Assembly (NCBI GenBank): GCA_964462945.1
Contig: CAYWZW010000009.1
Span: forward strand, 37,760-101,759
DNA: 64,000 bases
From: GCA-020343675 sp964462945
GTDB taxonomy: Bacteria > Planctomycetota > Phycisphaerae > Sedimentisphaerales > Anaerobacaceae
Reading direction: 5' to 3'
A model generated the notes under the pieces. The model did no database searches and was not told the origin of the DNA. It was given only the letters and a program-made list of their open reading frames with translations. Below, piece by piece: positions 9,600 through 16,659 of this stretch. The translations under genes were made by a program, and so were the position numbers. Within the stretch, counting starts at the first letter, position 1. The number at the start of each line of letters is the position of its first letter.

Positions 9600-10313
9600 G
9601 TGAATACGAACGGGCAACGAGGCTTTACCCGCCTCACGTATGGCGGGTTTACGCTGATTGAGTTGTTGGTGGTGATCGCCATCATTGCGTTGCTGATGGG
9701 CATCTTAATGCCGGTTCTGCGAAAAACGAAAGAGCAGGGCAAGGACGTCGTCTGCCGGAACAATCTCAAGCAGATCGGCTTAGCCGCGAACTTCTACGCC
9801 GGCGAGCACGACCTGTTCATCCCCCGCTCGGCCGAATGGGGCGGCGACATCAAGCCGTGGTTTCAGCTTTTCATGCCGTTCCTGGCGCAAAAGGCCGTCA
9901 ACGACGATTATCGCACCGTCAAGATATTCCGCTGTCCGAGCTATCCGAACAAGGAGCAGACCGTCTGCTTCGTCGTCAACGGCTGGGGCGGCAACAGAAA
10001 CGGCGGCGAGATGCAGCAAACGCCGACGAAGCTGACCGACTGTCCCCGCCCGGCTGCCATCATTTACCTGGCCGACAACGAAGACGGCTCCTGGCGGACC
10101 ATCATCAAGAAGGCGACCGACCGGGACGTTACGCGGTGCGACGTATTCCGCCCGAGCCACCTGCCCAATTCCGACAGCCAGGACATCACCGGGGGCCGGC
10201 GGGTCGCGCGTGCCCGGCACAAGAAAGGCTGCAATACCCTCTATCTCGACTGGCACGTCGCCTGGTTGGCCGCCGAGGACATGACCGCAGATATGTGGAG
10301 CTTCGAAAGATGA
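9600..10313 (+). CDS. Type II secretion/type IV pilin-like pseudopilin (prepilin)
   Basis: 237 residues from a GTG at 9600 (AAAGG nine bases upstream); the frame is open far upstream, but that part is repeat sequence. The prepilin cleavage motif GG/FTLIELLVVIAIIALL lies near residue 17-30, followed by the hydrophobic helix. The body contains RNNLKQIGLAANFYAGEHD, typical of the large planctomycete pseudopilin family, and the end RHKKGCNTLYLDWHV matches the H-X9-DG processing-associated signature, except that the final Gly is Trp (H-X9-DW). Such proteins are very numerous in Planctomycetota; their partner machinery is usually elsewhere, and none is encoded here. Its stop overlaps the start of a small antitoxin-like gene (ATGA). 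Confidence 0.85.
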   Translation: MNTNGQRGFTRLTYGGFTLIELLVVIAIIALLMGILMPVLRKTKEQGKDVVCRNNLKQIGLAANFYAGEHDLFIPRSAEWGGDIKPWFQLFMPFLAQKAVNDDYRTVKIFRCPSYPNKEQTVCFVVNGWGGNRNGGEMQQTPTKLTDCPRPAAIIYLADNEDGSWRTIIKKATDRDVTRCDVFRPSHLPNSDSQDITGGRRVARARHKKGCNTLYLDWHVAWLAAEDMTADMWSFER

Positions 10314-10432
10314 CACAGAAGGTGAAGATTCCCAACGAACTGACGATGCGGACGATTGAGAAATCTGAGCGGGGCGAAGAGTTGCATGAGGCATCGAGTG
10401 TTCAAGAGATGTTCAAGGAACTGGACAGTTGA
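10310..10432 (+). CDS. RelB-type antitoxin (40 aa)
   Basis: A 40-residue frame starting at the ATG that overlaps the pseudopilin stop codon by four bases. The sequence (IPNELTMRTIEKSERGEEL, then HEASSVQEMFKEL) resembles the short RelB/DinJ-like antitoxins that pair with YafQ/RelE mRNA endonucleases: a NExTxxTIxxxExGxxL core and an acidic helical tail. In intact systems the toxin begins at or within a few bases of the antitoxin stop; here only a short toxin-like stretch remains. The family call rests on pattern recognition in a very short protein and should be treated as probable only. Confidence 0.6.
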   Translation: MTQKVKIPNELTMRTIEKSERGEELHEASSVQEMFKELDS

Positions 10433-10476
10433 AAGTCGTCTGGACCACGAACGGGAACACATTCGGATTTGTTCAA
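10429..10476 (+). pseudogene. Possible toxin N-terminus, broken by a REP element
   Basis: A TTG at 10429 overlaps the antitoxin stop (TTGA) and opens a frame reading LKVVWTTN, like the first strand of YafQ/RelE-type toxins, but similarity stops after about eight residues and a REP-like palindrome starts at 10477. The remainder of a toxin is absent. The match is short, so this is suggestive only. Confidence 0.3.
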
Positions 10477-10498
10477 GTAGGGTGTGATGAATCGCACC
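10477..10498 (+). repeat. REP-like palindrome
   Basis: GTAGGGTGTGATGAATCGCA followed by CC: the GTAGGGTG head with an imperfect palindrome, the same family as the palindromes next to the RAYT transposase at 22395. Confidence 0.65.
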
Positions 10499-10506
10499 AA
10501 TTCGCT

Positions 10507-10572
10507 GGATTCCCGCTCCCCGCTTTTGCGGGGACAAGTTTACACCTGCGAAAGCAGGTGCGGGAATGACAA
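10507..10572. repeat. Hairpin repeat of the GTCATTCCCGC family
   Basis: Outer arms GGATTCCCGC and GCGGGAATGAC enclose two further hairpins (CCCCGCTTTTGCGGGG and ACCTGCGAAAGCAGGT). A simpler member of the family is at 48401-48470. Probably a non-autonomous palindromic repeat. Confidence 0.7.
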
Positions 10573-10598
10573 GTCACAGAATCAATCATGGGCGAGTC

Positions 10599-10805
10599 TT
10601 ACGCTCGCCAGGGGCGCTGTCGGTTCAGGTCTTTGGTCAGGGTGTTTTTGGCGATGAGGGTGTCCTCGATGACCTGGAAATCGAGCATTCCGACGCAGGC
10701 GAAGTCGGCCCCGCCCTCGAAGGCGTACTTGAAGCCGTCTCGGGGGTGGATGGCGCCGGCGGCTAAGACCTTGTAGGCGATCCAGGGCTTGGCGACGTTC
10801 TTCAT
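10599..10805 (-). pseudogene. C-terminal remnant of a TIM-barrel-like protein
   Basis: A 68-codon frame whose middle (AYKVLAAGAIHPRDGFKYAF, then EGGADFACVGMLDFQVIEDT) looks like the end of a TIM-barrel enzyme: an AAGAI strand/loop followed by GADFxxVGM. I recall similar tails in planctomycete proteins of unknown role, but I cannot name the family. The preceding bases on the minus strand hold no continuation, so the N-terminal part is missing. Treated as a gene fragment rather than a functional gene. Confidence 0.45.
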
Positions 10806-10823
10806 TTACTCGATGGTTATGAT

Positions 10824-10958
10824 TTACTTATCCACTATTTCGTATGTTTTATCGCCGATGAACTGAACATCCCCCTTGAGTCCTTTGGCCGTTTCGCAGC
10901 CGAGGAGCGAAAACGCCGTGACAATCAAAATCGCCAGCAAGAGGATTCTTTTCGCCAT
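10824..10958 (-). CDS. Entericidin-like small lipoprotein (44 aa)
   Basis: 44 residues, from the ATG at 10958 with GGAGTC just upstream. The protein is MAKRILLLAILIVTAF with a lipobox LLGC, so Cys21 would be lipidated, followed by ETAKGLKGDVQFIGDKTYEI. This is the entericidin A/B pattern (CxTxKGxGxDVxxxGxxIE), small lipoproteins of diderm envelopes linked in enterobacteria to a toxin/antidote pair. Only one copy is present here. Next to it are a gene remnant and a repeat tract, so it may be a single cistron. Confidence 0.7.
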   Translation of the reverse strand: MAKRILLLAILIVTAFSLLGCETAKGLKGDVQFIGDKTYEIVDK

Positions 10959-11048
10959 TTTCAGACTCCTTCACACAGAAGTGCATAAGTGCATAGGGAC
11001 AAAAGTGCATAAGTCCTGTGCTCCTATGAGCCGTTTCCTTCATCATTA

Positions 11049-11121
11049 GATATTCCTTGTTCGATATTCGACATTTAATTTTGAATAATGAATGTCCAAT
11101 AACGAATATCGAATATCGAAG
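11049..11121. repeat. AT-rich ATTCGATATTCGA repeat tract
   Basis: The tract contains TTCGATATTCGAC and an inverted CGAATATCGAATATCGAAG, about 40 bp apart, so it could fold into a hairpin. It belongs to the dispersed family also at 5351, 23991 and 55439, is strongly AT-rich against its surroundings, and lies just downstream of the MltA-like gene. Confidence 0.6.
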
Positions 11122-11135
11122 TAACCGCCGGCGGC

Positions 11136-12368
11136 TCATTTGAGAAACAGATAGTACAGCCGGCCCTCCTGATACGTTTGTCCGGCGAGCTGTCCTGCCA
11201 TGTCACCCTGTCCCATATAGACGTCGCACCGGCCCGGCGCGCGGATGGCCCCGCCGGCGTCCTGGTCCAGGGCGAAGCCGCTGTAGAGCTGCCTGACCGG
11301 CTGGCCGCCGACCGCACGCGGCAGCGTGGTGGTGATGAAGGCCAGCGAGGCCCGCGGGAAGATCGACTTGTCGGTGGCGATGCTTCGATAGGCCGTCACC
11401 GGCTCATTGAGGCAGCCCAACGGCTGTCCTTCTTCCTTCTTGAAGAATACGAATCGAGCGTTTCGCCGGACGTACGCGCTGACCTGGTCCTTGTATTTCT
11501 TGAAATAGTCGATCATGGCCGCCAGGCTGATCTGGTCGGGCGGTATCCTGCCGTCCTTGACCAGCTCCTGGGCGACGCTCTTGTACTCGTGGCCGTTGTT
11601 GGCGGCGTAGCCCACGGTAGCCAGCTTGCCGTCGGGCAGCCGGAGCTTTGCCGAGCCTTGCACGTGTGCGATATAGACCTCGAACGGGTCGCTCAGCCAA
11701 GCCAGCTCTTTGCCCTGGAGCATTTTCGAGCCCTCGATGACGGCCCGCGGCGGATAGGGCGTAATCTGCCCATCCGGCATGCGCCGGCCGCGGATCTCGC
11801 CCCGCGAATCTTTAACCAGGTCGTCGGGCTGCTTGTACAACGGGTATTGGAAGCGCTCGGTGCGTGTGAACGAGCCGTCGAAGATCGGCGTGTAGTAGCC
11901 CGTAAACAGCACCGTTCCGTGGTCGTCGCATCCTATCGACATATAGACGTCGAACTTTTCCCGGATGGCCTGGTTCAACTGCGCGCCAGCCACGCCGGAA
12001 TCCAGCAGCTTGGCAAACGCCTTCAGGCTCTCCAGGGCCCGGCTGTGGGTGATATCGCCGATGGGATAAAACTGCTGGCTCGACGGCTTTTGCAGATAAT
12101 TGACGCTGTGGCCTATCGCCGTCCGCATCTCGGCGAGGTCCAGGCAGGCCATCGTAAAGTCCGGAATTTCGGCGGGATTCGTGATTTTTCGCAGGGCGAG
12201 CTGGCCGGGCAGCAAGGGCCTGTCGTACGATATTTTCTCCTCTTTCACCGGGGCTTTGCAGCCGGAGATAAGAACCGCAATCAGTAGGGTGTGCTTTGCA
12301 CCAGCGAGCAAAACCGCCCAGATTCTTGAAGGTGGGGCAAGCCCCACCCTACGAGTCCATTTCTTCAT
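11136..12368 (-). CDS. mltA: MltA-like lytic murein transglycosylase
   Basis: 410 residues from the ATG at 12368 (AGGAG six bases upstream). The N-terminus is a lipoprotein signal ending LLIAVLISGC, so it is probably outer-membrane anchored. The MltA domain is recognisable by VLFTGYYTPIFDGS and FQYPLYKQPDDL, and the C-terminal 3D domain by FALDQDAGGAIRAPGRCDV with the catalytic-type aspartates. By family, it cleaves the MurNAc-GlcNAc bond of peptidoglycan with formation of 1,6-anhydroMurNAc. Oddly, between MKKW and LLIAVLISGC the signal sequence contains ~25 residues translated from two inverted REP-like palindromes (12284-12352), which lengthens the n-region and puts several Arg/Lys into it. 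Whether export still works is unknown. Confidence 0.88.
   Translation of the reverse strand: MKKWTRRVGLAPPSRIWAVLLAGAKHTLLIAVLISGCKAPVKEEKISYDRPLLPGQLALRKITNPAEIPDFTMACLDLAEMRTAIGHSVNYLQKPSSQQFYPIGDITHSRALESLKAFAKLLDSGVAGAQLNQAIREKFDVYMSIGCDDHGTVLFTGYYTPIFDGSFTRTERFQYPLYKQPDDLVKDSRGEIRGRRMPDGQITPYPPRAVIEGSKMLQGKELAWLSDPFEVYIAHVQGSAKLRLPDGKLATVGYAANNGHEYKSVAQELVKDGRIPPDQISLAAMIDYFKKYKDQVSAYVRRNARFVFFKKEEGQPLGCLNEPVTAYRSIATDKSIFPRASLAFITTTLPRAVGGQPVRQLYSGFALDQDAGGAIRAPGRCDVYMGQGDMAGQLAGQTYQEGRLYYLFLK
12284..12352. repeat. Inverted REP pair inside the mltA signal peptide
   Basis: GTAGGGTGTGCTTTGCACC (12284-12302) and, in the opposite orientation, a palindrome ending CCCCACCCTAC (12331-12352) flank ~28 bases. 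This is the arrangement of a BIME (two REPs head to head). It is in frame with mltA. Confidence 0.75.
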
Positions 12369-12550
12369 TCTAAGCTCCTGAAATCCTTCCTTGGCACTCA
12401 CGTCTGTTCGCGGCAGCAGCCGAAACGGCGTAGGATATGTTACACGAATCCCCGGCGATTTTGCAATGAAATTTGGGTGCCCCATCAGAAGAAGATTAAC
12501 ATTGCTGTGGAATTTGCCGAAAAAACTATCGAACGGCTGCCAGATTGTTC

Positions 12551-12578
12551 TTGACAGGGGCATAACGGGTTTGATAAA
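12551..12578 (+). promoter_or_regulatory. Candidate sigma-70 promoter for the 12915 gene
   Basis: TTGACA at 12551 and GATAAA at 12573, with a 16-base spacer. If used, transcripts would carry a leader of about 330 bases before the gene at 12915. The match to consensus is good for the -35 box and fair (4/6) for the -10 box. Confidence 0.4.
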
Positions 12579-12914
12579 AGTATAGATAGTTGGAGCTTAT
12601 GGGTATAGTGTTAATGAAGCACCTGAATTAGCGCCTTGAGAGAGGAGAGAGGGCCAAATCAGGCGGTGAAATATGCTGTTGCGCAGATGCAAGCCTTTCA
12701 GTCAAGCACAAGACTGTTCATGCCTATCGAAAGGACCAGTGGTTTTGGCGTGTGGCCAAAGCACGATGAACCTACCTTAATCTTTGAAGGAGGATTATCA
12801 TGTGTAAGAAAAGTGGTTTACTTGATTCCGGGTAGCTTCCGGGAAGGTGTTGGTAAGCCAATCCAAGTCAATTGAGTTAAGTCGCAGAGCGACTGACAGT
12901 AAGGAGCAAGTATT
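12579..12914 (+). other. Long leader with a decayed short ORF
   Basis: Between the candidate promoter and the gene at 12915 lies a strong AAGGAGG followed six bases later by ATG TGT AAG AAA (12800), which opens an 11-codon frame. One frame over, the sequence reads KVVYLIPGSFREGVG, and MCKK...YL is the typical start of planctomycete exported proteins, so this looks like a frameshifted signal peptide remnant. Alternatively it is a short leader peptide. I recognise no riboswitch. Confidence 0.35.
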
Positions 12915-15900
12915 ATGAGAACTCGAGTAGTTTGGTTGACAGCAGTTTTATTGATAGGTTTTATAGGACTCAGTCCAGGCCACGCACAGGAAGTCGTGAA
13001 TATACTGCCCAACGGTGGCTTTGAGAGCGGTGTTGTAGCGCCATACGGCACCTATGACGCCGCGCCCGCGACGATTACCACGGAAGAAGTGGTGACCGAC
13101 TGTGCCGGCGCAGCGGTCCCCGAAGGTCCGATTGAGGGAAAGTATTGTCTACACCTCGTGGTTGCTGCGGCAGGGACCAACAACTGGGATGCCGGCATGA
13201 CGGACGGAAGCCATACCTTTCAGAAAGGCAAGAAATACACTTTCTCTGCCTTCCTCAAGTGCAAATCAGGCACGCTGCAAATTCGCTTAAAGCCGGAACG
13301 GGGCGCAGATCCATGGGAAGGCTATGGCGATCAGGTCTTCACCATGACCGATAAATGGCAGGAATTCAGCGTAACGACTCCCGTCTTTGCTGCTGACGTG
13401 ACTCCTGCCAGCCCTACATTCCACTTTGCTTTTGCCGCCGGTAATTTTTGGATCGATGGCGTGCGACTCTACGAGGGTGACTATGTCCCACCCGTCTCTC
13501 CTCTGGCGCACGATCCCAACCCGGCGAATAACAGCGTACACCCGGAGACGTGGGCCAGCCTGTCATGGAAACCGGGCGACTTTGCCGTCTCACATGACGT
13601 GTACTTCGGCACGAATTTCGACGATGTGAACACCGGCACGGGCAACACGTTTTACGGCAACCAGGTTTCGACGTTCTTTGTCGTCGGTTTTCCGGGGTTC
13701 CCCTATCCGGACGGCCTGATCCCGGGCACGACGTACTACTGGCGGGTCGATGAAGTCAACTCGCTCCATCCGGACAGCCCGTGGAAAGGCAAGGTCTGGA
13801 GCTTTCTGGTTCCCCCCAAGAAGGCTTTTGAACCCAGCCCGCCCGATACCGCTAAATTCATAGACACGAAGGTGACCCTGAGCTGGAAGGCGGGCTTCGG
13901 CGCGAAATTGCACCAAGTCTATTTCGGCGACGATTTTGCCAACGTGGAAGCTGGAACCGCCGGAACCGCCAAAGGCCCCTCAGGAACTACAACCTACACT
14001 CCCAGTGGCCTTCAATTAGATAAGACTTACTACTGGCGGATCGATGAGTTCGACGGCGCCAACACCTACAAAGGCGACGTCTGGAGCTTTGCGACGGCGC
14101 GTGTCGGCGGCGGCGTACGGGCCGACTACTATAAAGGGATGAATTTTGAGACCTACGTCCTGACCCGGACAGACCCTCAAATCAACTTCAACTGGGGTGA
14201 CCCCGGCGGTCCGGATCCGGCGGTTGGTAATGACAGCTTCTCGGTCCGGTGGACGGGTGAGGTGGAGGCGGCATTCACCGAAACCTATACCTTCTATCCT
14301 CGAACCGATGACGGTGTGCGTTTGTATGTGGATGGCCAACTGTTAGCGGATAGCTGGGTTGACCGCTCGGCGACCGAGGATTTTGGGACGATTGACCTTA
14401 TCGCCGGCAATACGTACAACCTTGTCATGGAGTACTATGAGAACGGCGGCGGCGCCGTGGCGGAGCTTCGCTGGTCGAGTCCTCGCACGCCCAAGCAGCT
14501 CATTCCGCAGGCCGCTCTGTCGCTGCCCGTGAAGGCCAGCAGTCCGAATCCCCGCAGCGGGTCCGTCGATGTCAAGCAGACGACCGTGCTGACCTGGGGT
14601 GCGGGAGATAACGCCGCTTCGCATGAGGTGTACTTCGGTACCGATGGGGCAGCGGTGAAGAATGCCACCAAGGCTTCACCCGAGTACAAGGGCGCCAAGG
14701 CCCTTGGTAACGAGAGCTACGATCCGGGCAAGCTGGCCTGGGCGACGACGTTTTACTGGCGTGTTGACGAAGTCAATAACGCCAACCCCGCCAGTCCGTG
14801 GGTGGGCAACGTCTGGAGCTTTACGACGGCCGACTTCCTGGTCATAGACAATTTTGAGTCCTACGATGCCGGCGCTAACCAGATCTGGTACTCGTGGCAT
14901 GACGGGCTTGGCTACGGCGCGCCGGCCTCTCCGCCATACTTTGCCGGCAACGGCACCGGTGCGGCCGTCGGCGATGAAAACACAGCATCGTTCACCGAGG
15001 AGACGATCGTTCACGGCAGCAACCAGTCTATGCCGCTGTCCTACGACAACAATAAGCAAGGCTTCGCCAAGTATTCCGAGGCGGAGATGCAGCTCAGTGC
15101 CTCGCGCGACTGGACGGAAGAGGGCGTGGCGGAATTGACACTGTGGTTCAGAGGCTTACCCGGCTCCGTCGGCAGCTTCACAGAGGCCCCAGCCGGTACG
15201 TTCACGATGACCGCCTCCGGCACCGACATCTGGGATGTTGGCACGGCAGGTCAGTATCGTGACGAGTTCCATTTCGCCTATAAGACGCTGACCGGCGCCG
15301 GCTCGATTGTGGCAAGGGTCGTGAGCGTACAGAACACGGACCCATGGGCCAAGGCCGGCGTGATGATCCGCGAAACGTTAGATGGTGGCTCCAAGCATGC
15401 CTTTGCGTGTATCACTCCGGGTAACGGCGTTGCGTCCCAGGGCCGCATCGACACGGGCGGCGCCAGTTTCAACACAGCGCAGGGCGGGATCACTGCCCCG
15501 TACTGGGTGAAGTTAGAGCGTGACGTCTCGGGTCGATTCACGGTTTCCCATTCGGCCAACGGTACGGCCTGGGCGCCGGTGACAGGCAGCAATCCGACGA
15601 ACATCCAGATGGCATCGAACGTCTATATTGGTTTGGCTGTGACGGCGCACAATGCGAATTTAACGTGTCAAGCCGTGTTCTCCAATGTCACGACAACCGG
15701 CACGGTCAGTCCGCAGTGGGCGCACCAGGATATCGGCATCGCCAGCAATGCAGCCGAGCGGCTGTACGTGGCGGTCTCCAACGCCACCGGCACGCCCGCC
15801 GTGGTGTACCACGATAACGCCGGCGCCGCGCAGATCAACGCCTGGACGCAGTGGGTTATCCCGCTGCAGAAGTTCGCCGATCAGGGCATCAACCTCAAGA

Positions 15901-16505
15901 ATGTGGACAGGCTTGCGATAGGTCTCGGTACCAGAGGCAACATGACCACGCCCGGCGGCTCAGGTAAGATGTACTTCGACGACATCCGGGTCCGCCGGCC
16001 CGTACAAGTCCAAATCGTGAATTTGCTGACCAACGGCGGCTTTGAGGACGGTGTTCTCGATCCCTGGGGAATATGGGGCGACGTGACCTCGGAAGTGGTC
16101 CAGCAATTGGTGGGCGCGGCAGTTGCCGAAGCCCCGGCCGAGGGAACCTCTTGTCTGCACGTTACGATTAACAGCGCAGGTGCAAACAACTGGGATTACG
16201 GCATGAACCAGGGAGGATTCGTTTTCCAAAAAGGCAAGAAGTACACGCTTTCGGCCTTTCTCAAGTGCAAGGAAGGTACGTTACAGATCCGTTTCAAGCC
16301 GGAACTGCAACAAGATCCGTGGACGGGATATGGTGAGCAGGTCATCACCATGACCGACCGATGGACCGAATACAGCGTAACAACTCCTGTTTTTGCCGCG
16401 GACACCAGTCCGGGGAGCACCACATTCCACATCGCTTTTGCAGCCGGTGAATTCTGGATGGATGGCGCAGGATTCTACGAAGGCGACTTTGTCCCATCCA
16501 AGTAA
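12915..16505 (+). CDS. Large secreted multidomain carbohydrate-binding-type protein
   Basis: 1196 residues with a signal peptide (MRTRVVWLTAVLLIGFIGL...HAQ) and AAGGAG upstream. Domains in order, with approximate residues: CBM4/9-like jelly roll (25-190, NILPNGGFESG); two Ig/FN3-like modules with SHDVYFGTNFDDV and HQVYFGDDFANV (190-395); PA14 (395-535, GVRADYYKGMNFE and RTDDGVRLYVDGQL); a third Ig-like module (535-638); a planctomycete-type binding domain starting VIDNFESYDAG and ending MYFDDIRVRRP (638-1032), interrupted by a DUF1349-like sandwich (~755-928, DPWAKAGVMIRETL); and a second CBM4/9-like domain (1032-1196) clearly related to the first. No catalytic domain is seen. Probably a cell-surface or extracellular polysaccharide-binding protein. 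A strong terminator follows. Confidence 0.85.
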   Translation: MRTRVVWLTAVLLIGFIGLSPGHAQEVVNILPNGGFESGVVAPYGTYDAAPATITTEEVVTDCAGAAVPEGPIEGKYCLHLVVAAAGTNNWDAGMTDGSHTFQKGKKYTFSAFLKCKSGTLQIRLKPERGADPWEGYGDQVFTMTDKWQEFSVTTPVFAADVTPASPTFHFAFAAGNFWIDGVRLYEGDYVPPVSPLAHDPNPANNSVHPETWASLSWKPGDFAVSHDVYFGTNFDDVNTGTGNTFYGNQVSTFFVVGFPGFPYPDGLIPGTTYYWRVDEVNSLHPDSPWKGKVWSFLVPPKKAFEPSPPDTAKFIDTKVTLSWKAGFGAKLHQVYFGDDFANVEAGTAGTAKGPSGTTTYTPSGLQLDKTYYWRIDEFDGANTYKGDVWSFATARVGGGVRADYYKGMNFETYVLTRTDPQINFNWGDPGGPDPAVGNDSFSVRWTGEVEAAFTETYTFYPRTDDGVRLYVDGQLLADSWVDRSATEDFGTIDLIAGNTYNLVMEYYENGGGAVAELRWSSPRTPKQLIPQAALSLPVKASSPNPRSGSVDVKQTTVLTWGAGDNAASHEVYFGTDGAAVKNATKASPEYKGAKALGNESYDPGKLAWATTFYWRVDEVNNANPASPWVGNVWSFTTADFLVIDNFESYDAGANQIWYSWHDGLGYGAPASPPYFAGNGTGAAVGDENTASFTEETIVHGSNQSMPLSYDNNKQGFAKYSEAEMQLSASRDWTEEGVAELTLWFRGLPGSVGSFTEAPAGTFTMTASGTDIWDVGTAGQYRDEFHFAYKTLTGAGSIVARVVSVQNTDPWAKAGVMIRETLDGGSKHAFACITPGNGVASQGRIDTGGASFNTAQGGITAPYWVKLERDVSGRFTVSHSANGTAWAPVTGSNPTNIQMASNVYIGLAVTAHNANLTCQAVFSNVTTTGTVSPQWAHQDIGIASNAAERLYVAVSNATGTPAVVYHDNAGAAQINAWTQWVIPLQKFADQGINLKNVDRLAIGLGTRGNMTTPGGSGKMYFDDIRVRRPVQVQIVNLLTNGGFEDGVLDPWGIWGDVTSEVVQQLVGAAVAEAPAEGTSCLHVTINSAGANNWDYGMNQGGFVFQKGKKYTLSAFLKCKEGTLQIRFKPELQQDPWTGYGEQVITMTDRWTEYSVTTPVFAADTSPGSTTFHIAFAAGEFWMDGAGFYEGDFVPSK

Positions 16506-16542
16506 CCTCGGCGGAAGCGATGGAGGAAGATTTGCGTTAGTT

Positions 16543-16587
16543 CGGGGCCTGTGCCGATTAATTCGGCACAGGCCCCGTTTGCTTTTT
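16543..16587 (+). terminator. Rho-independent terminator after the 12915 gene
   Basis: A perfect 15-bp stem, CGGGGCCTGTGCCGA with its complement TCGGCACAGGCCCCG, separated by a five-base loop and followed by TTTGCTTTTT. It isolates the secreted-protein gene from murG. Confidence 0.92.
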
Positions 16588-16659
16588 GGGCCGGCTCGCT
16601 CAGGCGGCAGCCGAAAAAACGCTTGCATTGTACGTCCACTTCTGGCAGACTGCCGATGT

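Noticed and set aside
11178..12287. 369-codon plus-strand frame opposite mltA
   Set aside because: Antisense open frame caused by GC-rich codon usage; mltA motifs on the other strand are unambiguous.
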